Source: Conus ventricosus (Eukaryota > Mollusca > Gastropoda > Neogastropoda > Conidae). Taken from it: a stretch of DNA of 64,000 nucleotides. The position numbers and the translations under genes were made by a program. The notes under the pieces were generated by a model, which had not been told where the DNA came from, searched no databases, and worked only from the letters and a program-made list of their open reading frames with translations. The stretch is from the NCBI GenBank assembly GCA_018398815.1, contig CM031596.1, positions 74,300,635-74,364,634 of the forward strand, read 5' to 3'. Of this stretch, positions 20,690 to 33,797 are shown piece after piece. The stretch's first letter is position 1. Each line of letters starts with the position of its first letter.

Positions 20690-23600
20690 GAAAACGAACA
20701 ATACAATAATTTTTAAAACGGGAGAAATAAATTACAAATAATTGAATGATAACAGAAATCGATTTAGCCTTCTGCTATTTCAATCATTTTGGGGCTGTTA
20801 AAGTATTTCCTGTAAAGGCCCCTAAGGAAATCAATATCTATCCATTGGTAATTTTTTAATGGATGTTTGTTTTGTCATCAAATAGAATATGTTCAATAGT
20901 ATAATGGGAGACCCACAACGCCATTCTTAATCCTGAGATAAATTTGGTTTTCCTACGATGGTGTCAATCGACCGTTTAAAATTTATACTGGACAATGATC
21001 TTTTGTCGTTATATACTATTTGCGTTTTTGCAGGTTGGTTTTTCTTTGGCTCATAACTATTTTATAATAGAGTAAATGATTTATGTGTTTAGCCAATTTT
21101 TAATCTACTTTTGGATTTTTTTTCTAAGGCGGCACCCTCTTTTGCTAATTTATCAGCTTTTTCTTTCCTTAGATACCACAATTGTCGGTTGGGGATCAGG
21201 CATAATGCTATCATTAATTTTATATCATAATAATTAACGGTCTTTCCTTACATTGCTTCCCATTTCGTAAAGCTTTAAAGGATCAGATTTTAGTGTCAAC
21301 ACATATTGAATGCTTTGTATTATAATATGCCACACTTCTAAGATCAGTTATCCATAGATATAGGCCATAAGGATTGTTTTGTTCAGCAGTGAAAAACTGA
21401 AATAGTTCTTTCCTAATACTAAATGATTGCTTTGCTTTACTATAATCGGGGATATTTACAAATCCAGCTCCTGATATAAGATTCTAAAATGAAACATCGT
21501 TGGAGATTTTAAGTTGATGTGGATATGTGTTTTTCAATATGTTCCTTTTGCTTTACTGAATCAAAAATTTAATATGTCTTTCTTTTTTTTAGAGTAGGTT
21601 TATCGATATCCAATATTTGGAGAGATATGCTGCCATGATGGAACTGTGGGCATTGTTGGAGGTTTTGACAAATGGAGGCAATATCGATGTTCACATTTTG
21701 AAATTAATCATCAGTTTAATTTCGATTGGGCTGAGGTAAGAAATATTTGTGCCCTTTTAGGATAATCCGATTTCGAATAGAAAGATTTCATTTGTTATCT
21801 GTAATTTGATATAGAAAGACCTTCTGGTTACATGTACTTGGCTGTTTCGCTAGGTTGCTGTTGATCATCAAGTGACAATAGAATTAGCTTCTTTTCTATG
21901 TTTTAAAAGTATTAGAAACGGTTCTGTGGAACACCAAGGGGCTATTTTATAGCTTTACCGTCTATTACTTTTGTAACCGCTTATTAATGTTGGAGAAGCT
22001 GGGAAAAATATTACTTCCTGTCCGTAAGTCATTTTTGAACGAACCTCAGCACTAATTGAAAGATGTTCATGAGTTGGGGAATTTGACCCCACGATTGGAG
22101 CACAGATTATTTATTTTGTAAAGAACAGCCTTTGTCTGGAATGTTTATAAGTTATTCAATATGGAATCTCAGTTTAATTTTGGATGTGGAAATGAACACC
22201 TATGAATTTAAACATTATTGGATATTGTAGAGTTTTATTTGATAGCATCAAGTTGAGGCAAAAACTTTTTGGATTTGTACCATTGTTGAAATATCATTAG
22301 TGTGTCTTTTCTCCTGATTAGTTCTAGTCCATTTTCGTTCATATTTTGTTGTCTGTTGGTCAATTTCAATTTGATTTATTTTTGTATTATAATATGGTTC
22401 TCTTTTAGTTGTTTTTTGATGTTGGTATTTCATCACACATTGCAATTTCATCGGCATATTGCACTACATCGCATACTTTTAGACAGTATTTTAGGAAGAT
22501 CGTGTGGAATGAGGAATTTGTAATATAGTTTAGGTTGCAATAAGGGCCCTGTGGGTTGCCAATGTCAATATCTTTTAAACGAAGAGTAACTATTTACCAA
22601 CCCTTGTACAAACTGATCTCTCAGATTAAGAAAGATTTTTATGAAACTTATACATTGAGCCTTTAAATCCCAAATTTTAAACTTATAAAGTAAACGAAGA
22701 ATGCCTGACACTATCGTATGCTTTTCTAATGTCAAAAGAATGTAGCTAGGTTACTTTTTCTAACGAGGCAATATTGTTTTTTTTTTACAAGACTTGCAAG
22801 TTTTAACAAGGTGTCGATTGTACTTCTACCTTTTTCTGAAAAACCTGCTTGGATTGTTGGAATTTTGTCTTTTTCTTTTCGCAATAGGTAAAATGCGTTT
22901 TTCAATATTTTTCTTGTATTTTTCCAACATGAGATGGTTTATGCTATTGGTCGATAAAACTATCAATGGCTTGCCTAGGTGTACCTTGTTTTTGGAATAG
23001 GGTTATTACCACTAGCCTCTTCCTGATAAAGTAGGAAGAGTGTCAATTTAACCAACATTTTTGGTAAAAAACGAGTGAAGTAATGCTTTCCAGCACATGG
23101 TAAGTGGCCCATAACAAGTGATAACGAATTTCATCTAATACCAACTAGCTGTCTTATTCGAGGAGAATGAATTAGTGCGTCTTTATAAGTCTGCAAATGT
23201 TATAGATGCCATTTATAGTATTGGTTTGGATCCGGTGTGGTTCAACAATATGTAATCCTTTTTTCTTCCTCTAGTTCTCTGTATTTTTTGGTATCTGTAT
23301 GGTTGTCTAGTTGATGTGTTATTTTTTGAAAAAAATGCTTGTACAAATGATTCAGTTTCTGATGATTGTTAGGATTAGTTTTTTTTTTTTCTCTAATTTA
23401 ATGGGATATGTAAGGGAGATAATATCTTGTTTTTTTTAAATCTTTACCTTTTTCCATATCTGTGCACATGTCCTTTGATGAATATATTCGGATTGACAAT
23501 AATGATTGAATTTGAGCGTTTTGCTTTTGACCGACAACCGGTTCTGTGGCATTTTTGCACGTTGCATTTTTAATTATGTTTTCCATCAGTTCTATCTTTG

Positions 23601-24300
23601 AGCCATGTTTTAGTTTGTTTTCTTTTTCATAGATACGGCTTCTGCACATCTTCATTCCGCCATCTATTTACTCGGTTATTTTTGTTCTGTAGATGGATTT
23701 GACTTTGGCATTGTTCTCTACTGTGCAGATTTATATTAGCTTTTCTAAAGGTGTTATTAATCACTTCAATATCTTCGGCGGGCAATAATGCTGCGATCTA
23801 TAGTTTGAAGGGTTGACCTCATATAATACTCCTGTCTGCAGTATTGTATTATAATACTTGGTTTTTTATCTTCAGCTTCTGCTTCTTCATCAACATATAT
23901 TGCTCTTCTGTAGTTTCTCAAACAATAGGGAAATTGATCACTCCCTATTGATTCATCTGTCTGTTGTCTCCAAGAGTTGCATTGAGGCCAAATCAGGAGA
24001 ATTAAAGTCAGATCGATGGGAAGGTTGGTCTATGCGTTGATATTTCTGGTCAATCTTGTGACTGCTGCCATCATTCAGTTATATCTATATTTAGAATCTC
24101 AACAATTTTTTCTACAAAATTCGATGCAAGATATAACAAAATCAATCAGGTTCCCAGAATGGAGGTTGCGCATTGTGAAATCACCCAATTTTATCCATTT
24201 TCTTATTTACATTAGCGAAGTTGTTTTATTCCAATCGGTGTTGTCAGCTTTTGGTCACATTTGGTTAGTTAACATATAAGTTGTTTATACCTGAAATCGT
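20690..24300 (-). mobile_element. Old, decayed LINE ORF2 (EN, RT, RNase H) on the minus strand
   Basis: Read on the minus strand, motifs appear in the right order through many stops. There is an endonuclease-like SIGSDQFPI near 23950, RT entry QAGFSEKGRSTIDTLLKLAS near 22800-22865, and a catalytic-box remnant VQYADEIAM near 22455. An RNase H end NEKADKLAKEGA-like segment (KEKADKLAKEGAAL) lies near 21125-21160. The RNase H places it in the I-like group. It is far more degraded and AT-rich than the two other RNase H LINEs in the window. The 5' limit is uncertain; related ORF1 or leader sequence may extend to about 26450. Confidence 0.7.
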
Positions 24301-26450
24301 TGTTTTTTTTTTTTGTTCACCCTTTAATCGATATGGAAGTATCTAAAAAAGTTTTCAAGGACATTAGTTTGAATGAATTGATTTACTTTAGAGGACGGTT
24401 ATTCAAGTCTGATCTGACATAATTGCAGTTTTTTGTAACGTTTTGTTGACACACGCAGTCATATAAAAGGTGGATTAATAAAAACACGTAATTTAGGTAA
24501 CTTGAAAAGGTTCAGCATTTTAAGGATTTGTAGGCCAGCAGAATGCAATAGTTGATTAGAATAGATGTGATTTTCTAATTGAATGTAAGTTTTTCATATT
24601 GATCTGCAGTTCCATTGTAAAATGTTCAAAGAATTGTTTGCTATGCTCATAAACGCTATTTAAAAATATGATGCTTTTTTCAAAGCAAGTTGTTTTGACT
24701 TTTGAAAACGAAAGAAAATTGAACAGGTTAACACCGTTGACGGATACAAAAATAAGGTCCAATTGATGTTGAAGAAGGAAGCCCTAGTAGTTGTGCTCTC
24801 GGATGCCCTGCAGGGGAAGAAGGGGTATCGCTGAGGGTCGTTGCTGTCTAGACAGCCATTGGTGGACATGATGATGGGAGGTTAGAAGCCAAGCTCGTGA
24901 TGATGGGGTGTGGACCTCGTCTCATTTTGGTTTTTTCCAAAAACATTGCATTGAGATGTGACCAGTAGTTCCTTTGCAATGGACGCTGGCCCACTTTTGC
25001 AGTGGGGTGGTTACCGTCAGGGGCCAAATATTGATTTGTATCGAGGGCTCTGAAGTTGGTTGTATACAAACTGGTAGCTGATATCTTTTTCCACCAAGCC
25101 AGTTTCGACTTCGTCATGCGTTGTATAGTTCCCTCTTGTTGGCTAACGTTTAGTTCCTCACTGGGGCAACCTGGACTGATCAACCCCTGGAATTTGGGGG
25201 AACCTTATTCTTTACGTCCTCTACACATTTTTTTTTTCTGTGCTACACGCTGTGGGTTCTTTTCCCTTTCAGATCATTCAACCCAACGAGTAATACAACG
25301 CATCTGGTTCTGGATCCTCCACTCTCTTGAATCACAGGAGTTGCATCGTTCCTGGTTTAAAAGCTTTTCTTAGCGACTCGCCAGGGCACTATGACAGTAC
25401 CAAGGTCTCCCAGTCAACCTTGGACATGATGGAATCTCAAATAAAAGAACACGGGGAGTGTGTCGTCGTCGAATTTTTCCGCGACAGTCGTAAGTCTTAC
25501 CTTCGGTCTGAGTTTGGGTCGTCTACTTCTTTGGTTCATGTTCTTTGATGACCGTCACTTTTTTCTTTGTTTTTTCCTGACTAGCCTTTTGTGTTAGGGC
25601 CTGGCCTCTTTTGCGCCACCATTCTTGCTCTTTGTGCATTTATTTTGGGCCCTTTGCTACCTTTTCGGATTTATTTTCAGTATGTCCAGATATGTAGGGA
25701 GTGACCGTTTGCAAGGTAAAACAGATTCAGTTTAATTTCTTTTGGTGCTGTGGAAACACTTGCCTTGCTAGACTTTCAATAGCAACGTTTTTGGTCCCGC
25801 ACAGCTTTTTCTAGTGTGCACTATTTTTTCCGATAGTCCCTGAATCTCATTTGCAATTACTAAGGAAACGGAACGAGACCTACCTTAGGGGTAATGCCCT
25901 AGTGCAATGAAACATTCTTCAAATTTTTTCTGCCGTTGCTGTGTTGTCAGGGCAGGCTCCTCTCAATCTTCTTCTTCCTTCTTCCTTAAAATTCTGGTTC
26001 TCTCAAAAAGAGTCAGGCTCACCCAGCTCGCGCATAATTAAAAAATAAATAAAATAACATTTAAAACAGTGCGACTCTGACTGTTGGCCCCTGGAGCAAA
26101 GTTGGCAACAAGGGGTCGCACTCGATTTTAAAAGGCAATGGCCAAATTCAGCCCTGGTTGATAATAAATATTATGGGGAAAATAAAAAATAGATATCATC
26201 CCAATAGTGCAGATCTCAAAAAACGGTCGAAATCAATTTGTCCCTTGAAGGAGAGATTGCACTTGTGGAATCTTGATGGCACCCGGCAGTGAGTTTCCCT
26301 CAAGCAGTACTGAAACTGGGATATGATAAAAAGAATGTAAGTGGCTGTCAATATTGGGATGCAGGTATCGGTTAAATTGACCGCCATCCTGGTGCTACCA
26401 TTTATCAATACTAGGTGTTCATTTGGAAATATCAATTTACTTTTGCTTGC
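24301..26450 (-). other. Possible 5' part of the decayed minus-strand LINE
   Basis: The base composition resembles the adjoining relic. A minus-strand open frame at 24848-25183 (CPSEELNVSQQEGTIQRMTK, then LAPDGNHPTAKVGQRPL) looks protein-like but has no family motif. I saw no zinc knuckle. Assignment to the LINE is inference from position and orientation. Confidence 0.3.
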
Positions 26451-27490
<1,040 letters not shown>

Positions 27491-27654
27491 AGAATAGAGT
27501 GGGTAGAGTTGGCTGTCGACTGTCGCATCACAACAGGAATATGGAATATACCAATGTATGCAGAAAGTCTGATTTTGTCTTTCATGAAGAATAGGTGTAC
27601 AAGCATTGAGAATAACCTTTCTCTGCAATCACCGATGCATTCTTCTCTCCAGCC

Positions 27655-28024
<370 letters not shown>

Positions 28025-28249
28025 TGAAAAGTGAAAAAGAAAATATATAAATCACATAGCGGAAAGCACGCATTGAACATACATGTGTAATTCAAGTACT
28101 AGTTCCCCTGTGTCACAAATTCCTTGCTAACGTGCCAGTATCTGTGTTTTGGCAGTTATCCTAATTACCTGTGTGGCACTCCCACGGACACGGAGACTTT
28201 GTATGAAGACAGAGGGATAGAGCTGGGCATCAATAACTCTCATGGGGTA

Positions 28250-28905
<656 letters not shown>

Positions 28906-28956
28906 TGAGTAATATGTGAGTTGCAGCGAGTAAAAGATGACATGTTTCCCTTCCAG

Positions 28957-29012
28957 GCAATCCTCCACGACGTGTTACTGCAGGGTCTGGACATGGGCCA
29001 CAATCTTCTGCT
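28957..29012 (+). CDS. Host gene exon (exon I)
   Basis: The acceptor TTTCCCTTCCAG and the near-consensus donor GTGAGT bound 56 bases. The best frame (phase 0) reads [19 protein letters not shown], an amphipathic helix pair of the kind seen in HEAT/ARM proteins, and leaves two bases. The phase does not match exon H directly (which leaves two), so one or more exons between them are missing or this reading is wrong. Confidence 0.45.
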
Positions 29013-29110
29013 GTGAGTCTGCCCTGGCCTTGGACACCCCCACATGCGCATGCTCGTCATCACAGTCAGAGAACACTGAAACAGAATGCAGCGTGAGGGA
29101 AAAAGGGCAA

Positions 29111-29114
<4 letters not shown>

Positions 29115-29152
<38 letters not shown>

Positions 29153-29260
29153 ATCCCAAACAGCCCCCACCCCAAAAAACAACAACAAACAAACAAAAAC
29201 AACAACAACAACAAACAAACAAGCAAAACAAAACCCCACCACCACCACCACCAACAAAAT
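29115..29260. repeat. (CAA)n and (CCA)n trinucleotide repeats
   Basis: CAA runs, an A/C-rich spacer, more CAA and a short CCACCA run. The frames read as poly-Gln, poly-Asn or poly-Thr and have no support as coding. Confidence 0.9.
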
Positions 29261-29362
29261 ACAACCGAACACACAAAACTAAATGCAGCGTAACGGCTTT
29301 TTAATGCACAATACAAACACCCCTCCCCCCCACCCCAGCAAATGAAGATTTGGCTTCTTCTT

Positions 29363-29367
<5 letters not shown>

Positions 29368-29430
<63 letters not shown>

Positions 29431-29483
29431 GCGCGCGCGCACGCGCGCACGCGCGCACAAACACACCATTCTTTCTCTCTCTA

Positions 29484-29540
<57 letters not shown>

Positions 29541-29596
29541 ATATGAAATGTTTGAAATAGTATTTATCCAAAGAGAGAGAGAGAGAGAGAGAGAGA
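29368..29596. repeat. (AC)n, (GC)n and (GA)n repeats
   Basis: An AC array, a GCGCGCGCACGCGCGC run, a second AC array and a short GA run lie just outside the gypsy element's 3' LTR. Confidence 0.95.
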
Positions 29597-29643
29597 TCTG
29601 CTGTCAAGTGTCATTATCAGAGACATCCTTTCACGTTTTAAGG

Positions 29644-29929
29644 TGTGATGTTGTGTGTGTCGAATGCCAACCATTCACGACAAATCAGCATCACTGAATA
29701 CAGCTCGTGTACTCTAGACTATTTTAATATTCCATAGAGATGAACACAGATTACAAAGATGGCTGACCAACATGTAGGGCTCCCGCTCGCATGCACCATG
29801 CTCAACCAATCAGCAACTCTCTATCATCACAAACATCCGGGTCTCTCTATTCAATAAAGAACAGGAATGATGGGAGTTAAGGTAACATCATAATAATAAT
29901 GTTTCAAAACGGATGTTGAAGACATTACA
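29644..29929 (-). repeat. 3' LTR of the gypsy element
   Basis: 286 bp, starting TGTAATGTCTTC and ending in ACATCACA on the minus strand. It matches the 5' LTR except for one missing base in the CTC(T)TAGAC region. Confidence 0.92.
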
Positions 29930-29940
29930 TCCCTCCTCAT
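29930..29940 (-). other. Polypurine tract
   Basis: ATGAGGAGGGA lies immediately upstream of the 3' LTR in element orientation. It is the expected primer for plus-strand DNA synthesis. Confidence 0.75.
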
Positions 29941-30069
29941 CTCAGATCAAAATTATTAATTCAGGATAGGGTGAATATTTGAGGACATGCATGTATCAAT
30001 TCAACATATTACATTAACTAGAAAAGTCTGACAAGGTGTCAAAACTGGTGATCAGAAAACAGGCATACC

Positions 30070-30244
30070 ATGCTGAAAATAACAGGAACTAACAACCGTG
30101 AAACACAGCGACGAACAACTAAAATTCATGCAAAAATAACAGGAACTAAGAACCATGAAACACAGCAACGAACAACCAAAATTCATGCAGGACTATAGAA
30201 CCACGAAACACAGCAACGAACAACCAAAATTCATGCAGGACTAT
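30070..30244 (-). repeat. Tandem repeat in the gypsy 3' untranslated region
   Basis: A unit built on GAAACACAGC.ACGAACAAC.A and AAATTCATGCA recurs three times with spacings of about 61 and 50 bases. It lies between the end of the integrase ORF and the polypurine tract. Confidence 0.8.
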
Positions 30245-30291
30245 TGTTCCCCCCTTTTTTTTTTCCAGGCCAATGTCACGTGGCTGCGTTC

Positions 30292-31440
30292 TCATTTTAA
30301 CACATAGTCTTTCAGATAGCTTGGCTTGTTTCGAACTCTCATGGGTAACTTTCGGGGAGTTGGACTGGACACAAGAGAGTCAGGTAGAGGTTGATGAGGG
30401 GGCTGTTGTTCATCTGATGACTGTAGAGAATGTTCATCATCCAGAGGTGCTGGGCACAAATCATCATCATTCATTCCACCATCCTCTGGGAAGCTTTCAG
30501 GCAAGTTGAGAGGCTGTAGAGAAGAACCAGCTGCCGTGATCTTCTTGAAGTGGGATGAATTGCGTGTGATGCGGGTACCTCCTGGTTGCTTGGCTGTAAG
30601 CATGGATCCTTTCTTTGCTGTCACTTGCATGGGGTTGGGATTGTAGTAAGGAGTCAGTTTGTTCTTCTTCGGTTGTCTCACAAGAACTGTATCTCCAACC
30701 TGAATATCTGTCGTAGCGATGTTGCGCTTGGCCTCAGCGTAGTTCTTCATATTCTTTTTCATGAGAAGGTCATGTTGGCGTATCTGCGCATCCAGGTGAG
30801 CACAAGGGGGGTGAGGAGTGGGGGTGATGGGGACTTCAGGGAGTTTGACTTTTATTTTTCTGCCAAACAGAGCTTCAGCTGGAGTCATTCCTGTGCTGCT
30901 GTGCGGGGTAGCTCTGTAATTGCGCAGAAATTTGTACAGTTCCTGCTTCCAATTCTTGTTTTCTACGTGAGCAGACTGGATGACTTTCTTGAGCATTGGC
31001 ATGCAACGCTCAACACCACCATTTGCTTGGGGCCACAGAGGGGTCACTTTCCGATGTTTGAAACCAAGCTGAGCAGCGAACTGTCCAAACTCATGGCTGT
31101 TGAAAGCGGGGCCATTGTCTGATTGGAGGATGTCCGGCACACCATGGCGGGCGAATATTGCATCAAGTTTAGGCACAGTGGACTTGAAACTGGTGGACTT
31201 GATGATTTCAACTTCTGGAAACCTGGAATAAGCATCTGTGACCACGAGAAGATACTCTCCAGAAGGAAGAGGACCAGTGAAGTCAACGCTGACCTCGGAC
31301 CATGGGCGGGCAGGCAAATCAGTCATTCTCAATGGTTCCACCACATGTTCAGGGATTGTAGCGAGACATGCAAGACAGGACTTGACTGTGTTGTCAACTA
31401 GACGATCAATGTAGGGGAACCACACCTTTTCTCTCAGCAA
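30292..31440 (-). CDS. Gypsy pol, integrase
   Basis: The frame carries the HHCC zinc-binding end (SCLACL), then the integrase core with D-D-E residues in VDFTGPLPSG, LQSDNGPAFNS and ANGGVERCMPM. A C-terminal region follows with VGDTVLVRQPKKNKL. The N-terminal half of the zinc finger (HEGHQGI) is in the preceding frame (31434-32708), so a shift near 31440 separates them. The protein ends with a stop at 30292. Integrase inserts the cDNA copy. The C-terminus shows no obvious chromodomain. Confidence 0.85.
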   Translation of the reverse strand: MLREKVWFPYIDRLVDNTVKSCLACLATIPEHVVEPLRMTDLPARPWSEVSVDFTGPLPSGEYLLVVTDAYSRFPEVEIIKSTSFKSTVPKLDAIFARHGVPDILQSDNGPAFNSHEFGQFAAQLGFKHRKVTPLWPQANGGVERCMPMLKKVIQSAHVENKNWKQELYKFLRNYRATPHSSTGMTPAEALFGRKIKVKLPEVPITPTPHPPCAHLDAQIRQHDLLMKKNMKNYAEAKRNIATTDIQVGDTVLVRQPKKNKLTPYYNPNPMQVTAKKGSMLTAKQPGGTRITRNSSHFKKITAAGSSLQPLNLPESFPEDGGMNDDDLCPAPLDDEHSLQSSDEQQPPHQPLPDSLVSSPTPRKLPMRVRNKPSYLKDYVLK

Positions 31441-32708
31441 ACGTTTAGTCTTATAATTCCCTGGTGACCTTCATGTGCAATGTCAATTGTACGCTGTTGA
31501 AGCGACCTTGGGATTACAATGTTGTTGCAACGAAGAATGACGTCAGAATCATCACACAAAGAGAGTTCATCTTTGATGGTCTTGAAGACTTGAAATGATG
31601 AAACGTCGATGGACGGATCACTGGGGACTTGCCATTGGTTATGCTTCAGAGCTTTCTTGACCGCTTGGAGTGTGGGGTCTTCTCTTGTTGCGCTGATGAT
31701 TTCTTGAATTGTCATGGCCTTGGGTATGGTGTGATTAACAAGAAAATTCACATAATCATCAGCAACAGTCTTTTCATGTTTTGTCTTGTTTTCTGCCTTT
31801 TCAACAGGATGTCGACTCAGAAAGTCAGCTGGTTTGCTGTCTCCAGGCTGATAACGTAGCGTGAAGTCAAAAGCTTGCAGACGAAGATTCCATCTTTCGA
31901 TGCGTGCGGATGTGCGTGATGTTGTACTGTTGAAAATGCCTTCAAGAGGCTTGTGGTCTGAAATCACTGTAAAGTGATGTCCAAACAGATACAAGTAGAA
32001 GTGTTCACACGCCCAGACGACTGCGAGAGCTTCACGTTCAGTTTGTGAGTAGCGGGACTCAACGTCTGTTAAAGCACGGCTGGCATAGGCTACAGTGTGC
32101 TGAGTGCCTTGGTCATCTCGTTGAGTGAGAACTGCGCCAAGACCAAAAGGGCTTGCATCCACAACAACTTCAGTTGCTGCGTCAGGGTTGTAGTAGCTCA
32201 TGACTTGGGAGCTCATCAGTTTTGACTTCAATTCATTAAATGCGTCTTCTTGAGCAGCAGACCAAACCCATTCAGCATTCTTGCGTGTCAGGTCTCGCAA
32301 GGGTTTAGTGATCTGAGCGTAGTTGGGAATGAAACGAGATATGTAGTTGGTGAGGCCAAGGAAACTTCTGACTTCCTTCACGTTGCCAGGGACAGTAGCT
32401 TTGCAAACAGCTTCAACCTTTTTTGGATCAGGCGAAATTCCATTCTGTCCAAAAATGAAGCCGTAGAATTCAACAGTGTTCTTATTGAATTCGCATTTGA
32501 TCCTGTTGAGGGTCAGGTTCTTTTCCTTCAAGCGGGCAAAGACTCTCTTCAGCGTCCCATCGTGTTCTTCCTGGGTTTTGCCGTAAACCAAGATATCATC
32601 GCTTGTGTTTAGAACTCCAGGAATGTCAGAAAGGACTTCGGCGATATGATTTTGGAATATCTCAGCAGCGCTGGTCACTCCAAAGTTCAGACGCTTGTAT
32701 CGTCGCAA
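31434..32708 (-). CDS. Gypsy pol, reverse transcriptase core and RNase H
   Basis: Motifs in order are RRYKRLNFGVTSAAEIFQ, the catalytic NTSDDILVYGKT (SDD in place of YADD, usual for this lineage), VRSFLGLTNYISRFIPNYA, and RNase H with VVDASPFGLGAVLTQ, YSQTEREALAVVWACEHF and FTVISDHKPLEG. The core ends PADFLSRHP. It then runs to the integrase zinc finger start. All catalytic acidic residues are present. Confidence 0.88.
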   Translation of the reverse strand: MRRYKRLNFGVTSAAEIFQNHIAEVLSDIPGVLNTSDDILVYGKTQEEHDGTLKRVFARLKEKNLTLNRIKCEFNKNTVEFYGFIFGQNGISPDPKKVEAVCKATVPGNVKEVRSFLGLTNYISRFIPNYAQITKPLRDLTRKNAEWVWSAAQEDAFNELKSKLMSSQVMSYYNPDAATEVVVDASPFGLGAVLTQRDDQGTQHTVAYASRALTDVESRYSQTEREALAVVWACEHFYLYLFGHHFTVISDHKPLEGIFNSTTSRTSARIERWNLRLQAFDFTLRYQPGDSKPADFLSRHPVEKAENKTKHEKTVADDYVNFLVNHTIPKAMTIQEIISATREDPTLQAVKKALKHNQWQVPSDPSIDVSSFQVFKTIKDELSLCDDSDVILRCNNIVIPRSLQQRTIDIAHEGHQGIIRLNVC

Positions 32709-33271
32709 ACCGACATGTGTTGAGAATGTTGTGATGTTTCTTGACTGTTCATCAAGTTCAAGTTGGTGTATCCAGAGTTTAGATCCAACTTGCTAAACAC
32801 GGTTGCCTCATTCAGTCGCATCAATATGTCATCAACCGTAGGCATGATGTGACGTGTTCTTTTGATAGCTTTGTTCGGCATGCGCATGTCCACACAAATA
32901 CGAATTTCATCGGGCTTCTTGGGTTTGGGCACCACAACGATAGGGGAAACCCAAGGGGTAGGTCCGTCAACCTTTTCAATTATGTCTAGGTCCTCTAGTC
33001 GTTGAAGTTCTTCCTCAACCTTCTTGCGCATGTGGTATGGGATGCGGCGATGTGGTTGGGAAACAGGTGACACTGAGTTGTCTTCATACAATGTTACTTT
33101 CACATCTTTCATTTTGCCTATGCCTTGAAACAGGGTAGGGTTTTCATCACAAAGAGTGTCGGCAACAGTGCGTGCGCTGGCAGCCAGAGCAAAACTCACA
33201 ATACGTAGTTTTTTCTGCTGTGCCTGCACTGAGGAGATTTCCTCCCTTTGCATCTGGTTTGGGTTGTACAA
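32687..33271 (-). CDS. Gypsy pol, N-terminal reverse transcriptase
   Basis: The frame carries the connector (YEDNSVSPVSQPHRRIPYH) and early RT motifs: WVSPIVVVPKPKKPDEIRIC, VDMRMPNKAIKR and ATVFSKLDLNSGY (first catalytic Asp). It loses the frame just after LNSGY, where the palm continues in the frame ending at 31434. Confidence 0.85.
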   Translation of the reverse strand: MYNPNQMQREEISSVQAQQKKLRIVSFALAASARTVADTLCDENPTLFQGIGKMKDVKVTLYEDNSVSPVSQPHRRIPYHMRKKVEEELQRLEDLDIIEKVDGPTPWVSPIVVVPKPKKPDEIRICVDMRMPNKAIKRTRHIMPTVDDILMRLNEATVFSKLDLNSGYTNLNLMNSQETSQHSQHMSVCDDTSV

Positions 33272-33797
33272 CGTGAAAAGTTGCAGTAGTGAAAGTGTCT
33301 TTGTATGTTACATTTGTTGTGAATTGTCCTAGCACATGTAGAGGTTCTTTGGCACCATACGCATAGATAATCGTGATGAGAGGAGACAGTTCAATGTTCA
33401 TGTTCATACTCTTGAATGATTGTTCATCAAGTACGTTTACTGAAGCTCCGGTATCAACAAAAAAGGGAACAGTCTTACCTGAGAGTACGAGGCTGATGCG
33501 AGGCGTTTTGTCACTGCTACCTACTCCAAATATGTACTCGTCATCAGAAGAAGACTGGTCATCACAACACTGAACGTTCATCACATTCGCTGGACGACGA
33601 CGTGGATAAGATCGGGGCTTGCCTGATCTGCACACCTTTGCATAATGTCCCACTTTTGAACAAGAGTTGCAAGTCTTTTTCTTTGGCTGGGCACTTTTCA
33701 CGAGGATGTTGCTGTCCACCACACCAGTTGCACATTTTGCTGTTCTGATTATTCTTCCGTGAAGCAGAACCTTGGCTGGAATGTTGCTGGGGTCCAC
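33147..33797 (-). CDS. Gypsy zinc knuckle remainder and aspartic protease
   Basis: The frame contains a CCHC zinc knuckle (CNSCSKVGHYAKVC) followed by the protease with FVDTGASVNVLDEQS (the DTG/DTGAS catalytic site) and a flap region. The gag frame overlaps it (33562-33797), and the two are related by a one-base shift at an A-rich stretch (AAAGAAAAAG). That could be a programmed frameshift or an indel. It loses the frame again before RT, near 33250. Confidence 0.82.
   Translation of the reverse strand: MDPSNIPAKVLLHGRIIRTAKCATGVVDSNILVKSAQPKKKTCNSCSKVGHYAKVCRSGKPRSYPRRRPANVMNVQCCDDQSSSDDEYIFGVGSSDKTPRISLVLSGKTVPFFVDTGASVNVLDEQSFKSMNMNIELSPLITIIYAYGAKEPLHVLGQFTTNVTYKDTFTTATFHVVQPKPDAKGGNLLSAGTAEKTTYCEFCSGCQRTHCCRHSL

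Noticed and set aside
28937..29293. Glutamine/asparagine-rich protein ORF
   Set aside because: It is a (CAA)n repeat read in frame. Its first part overlaps exon I in a different, less protein-like frame.
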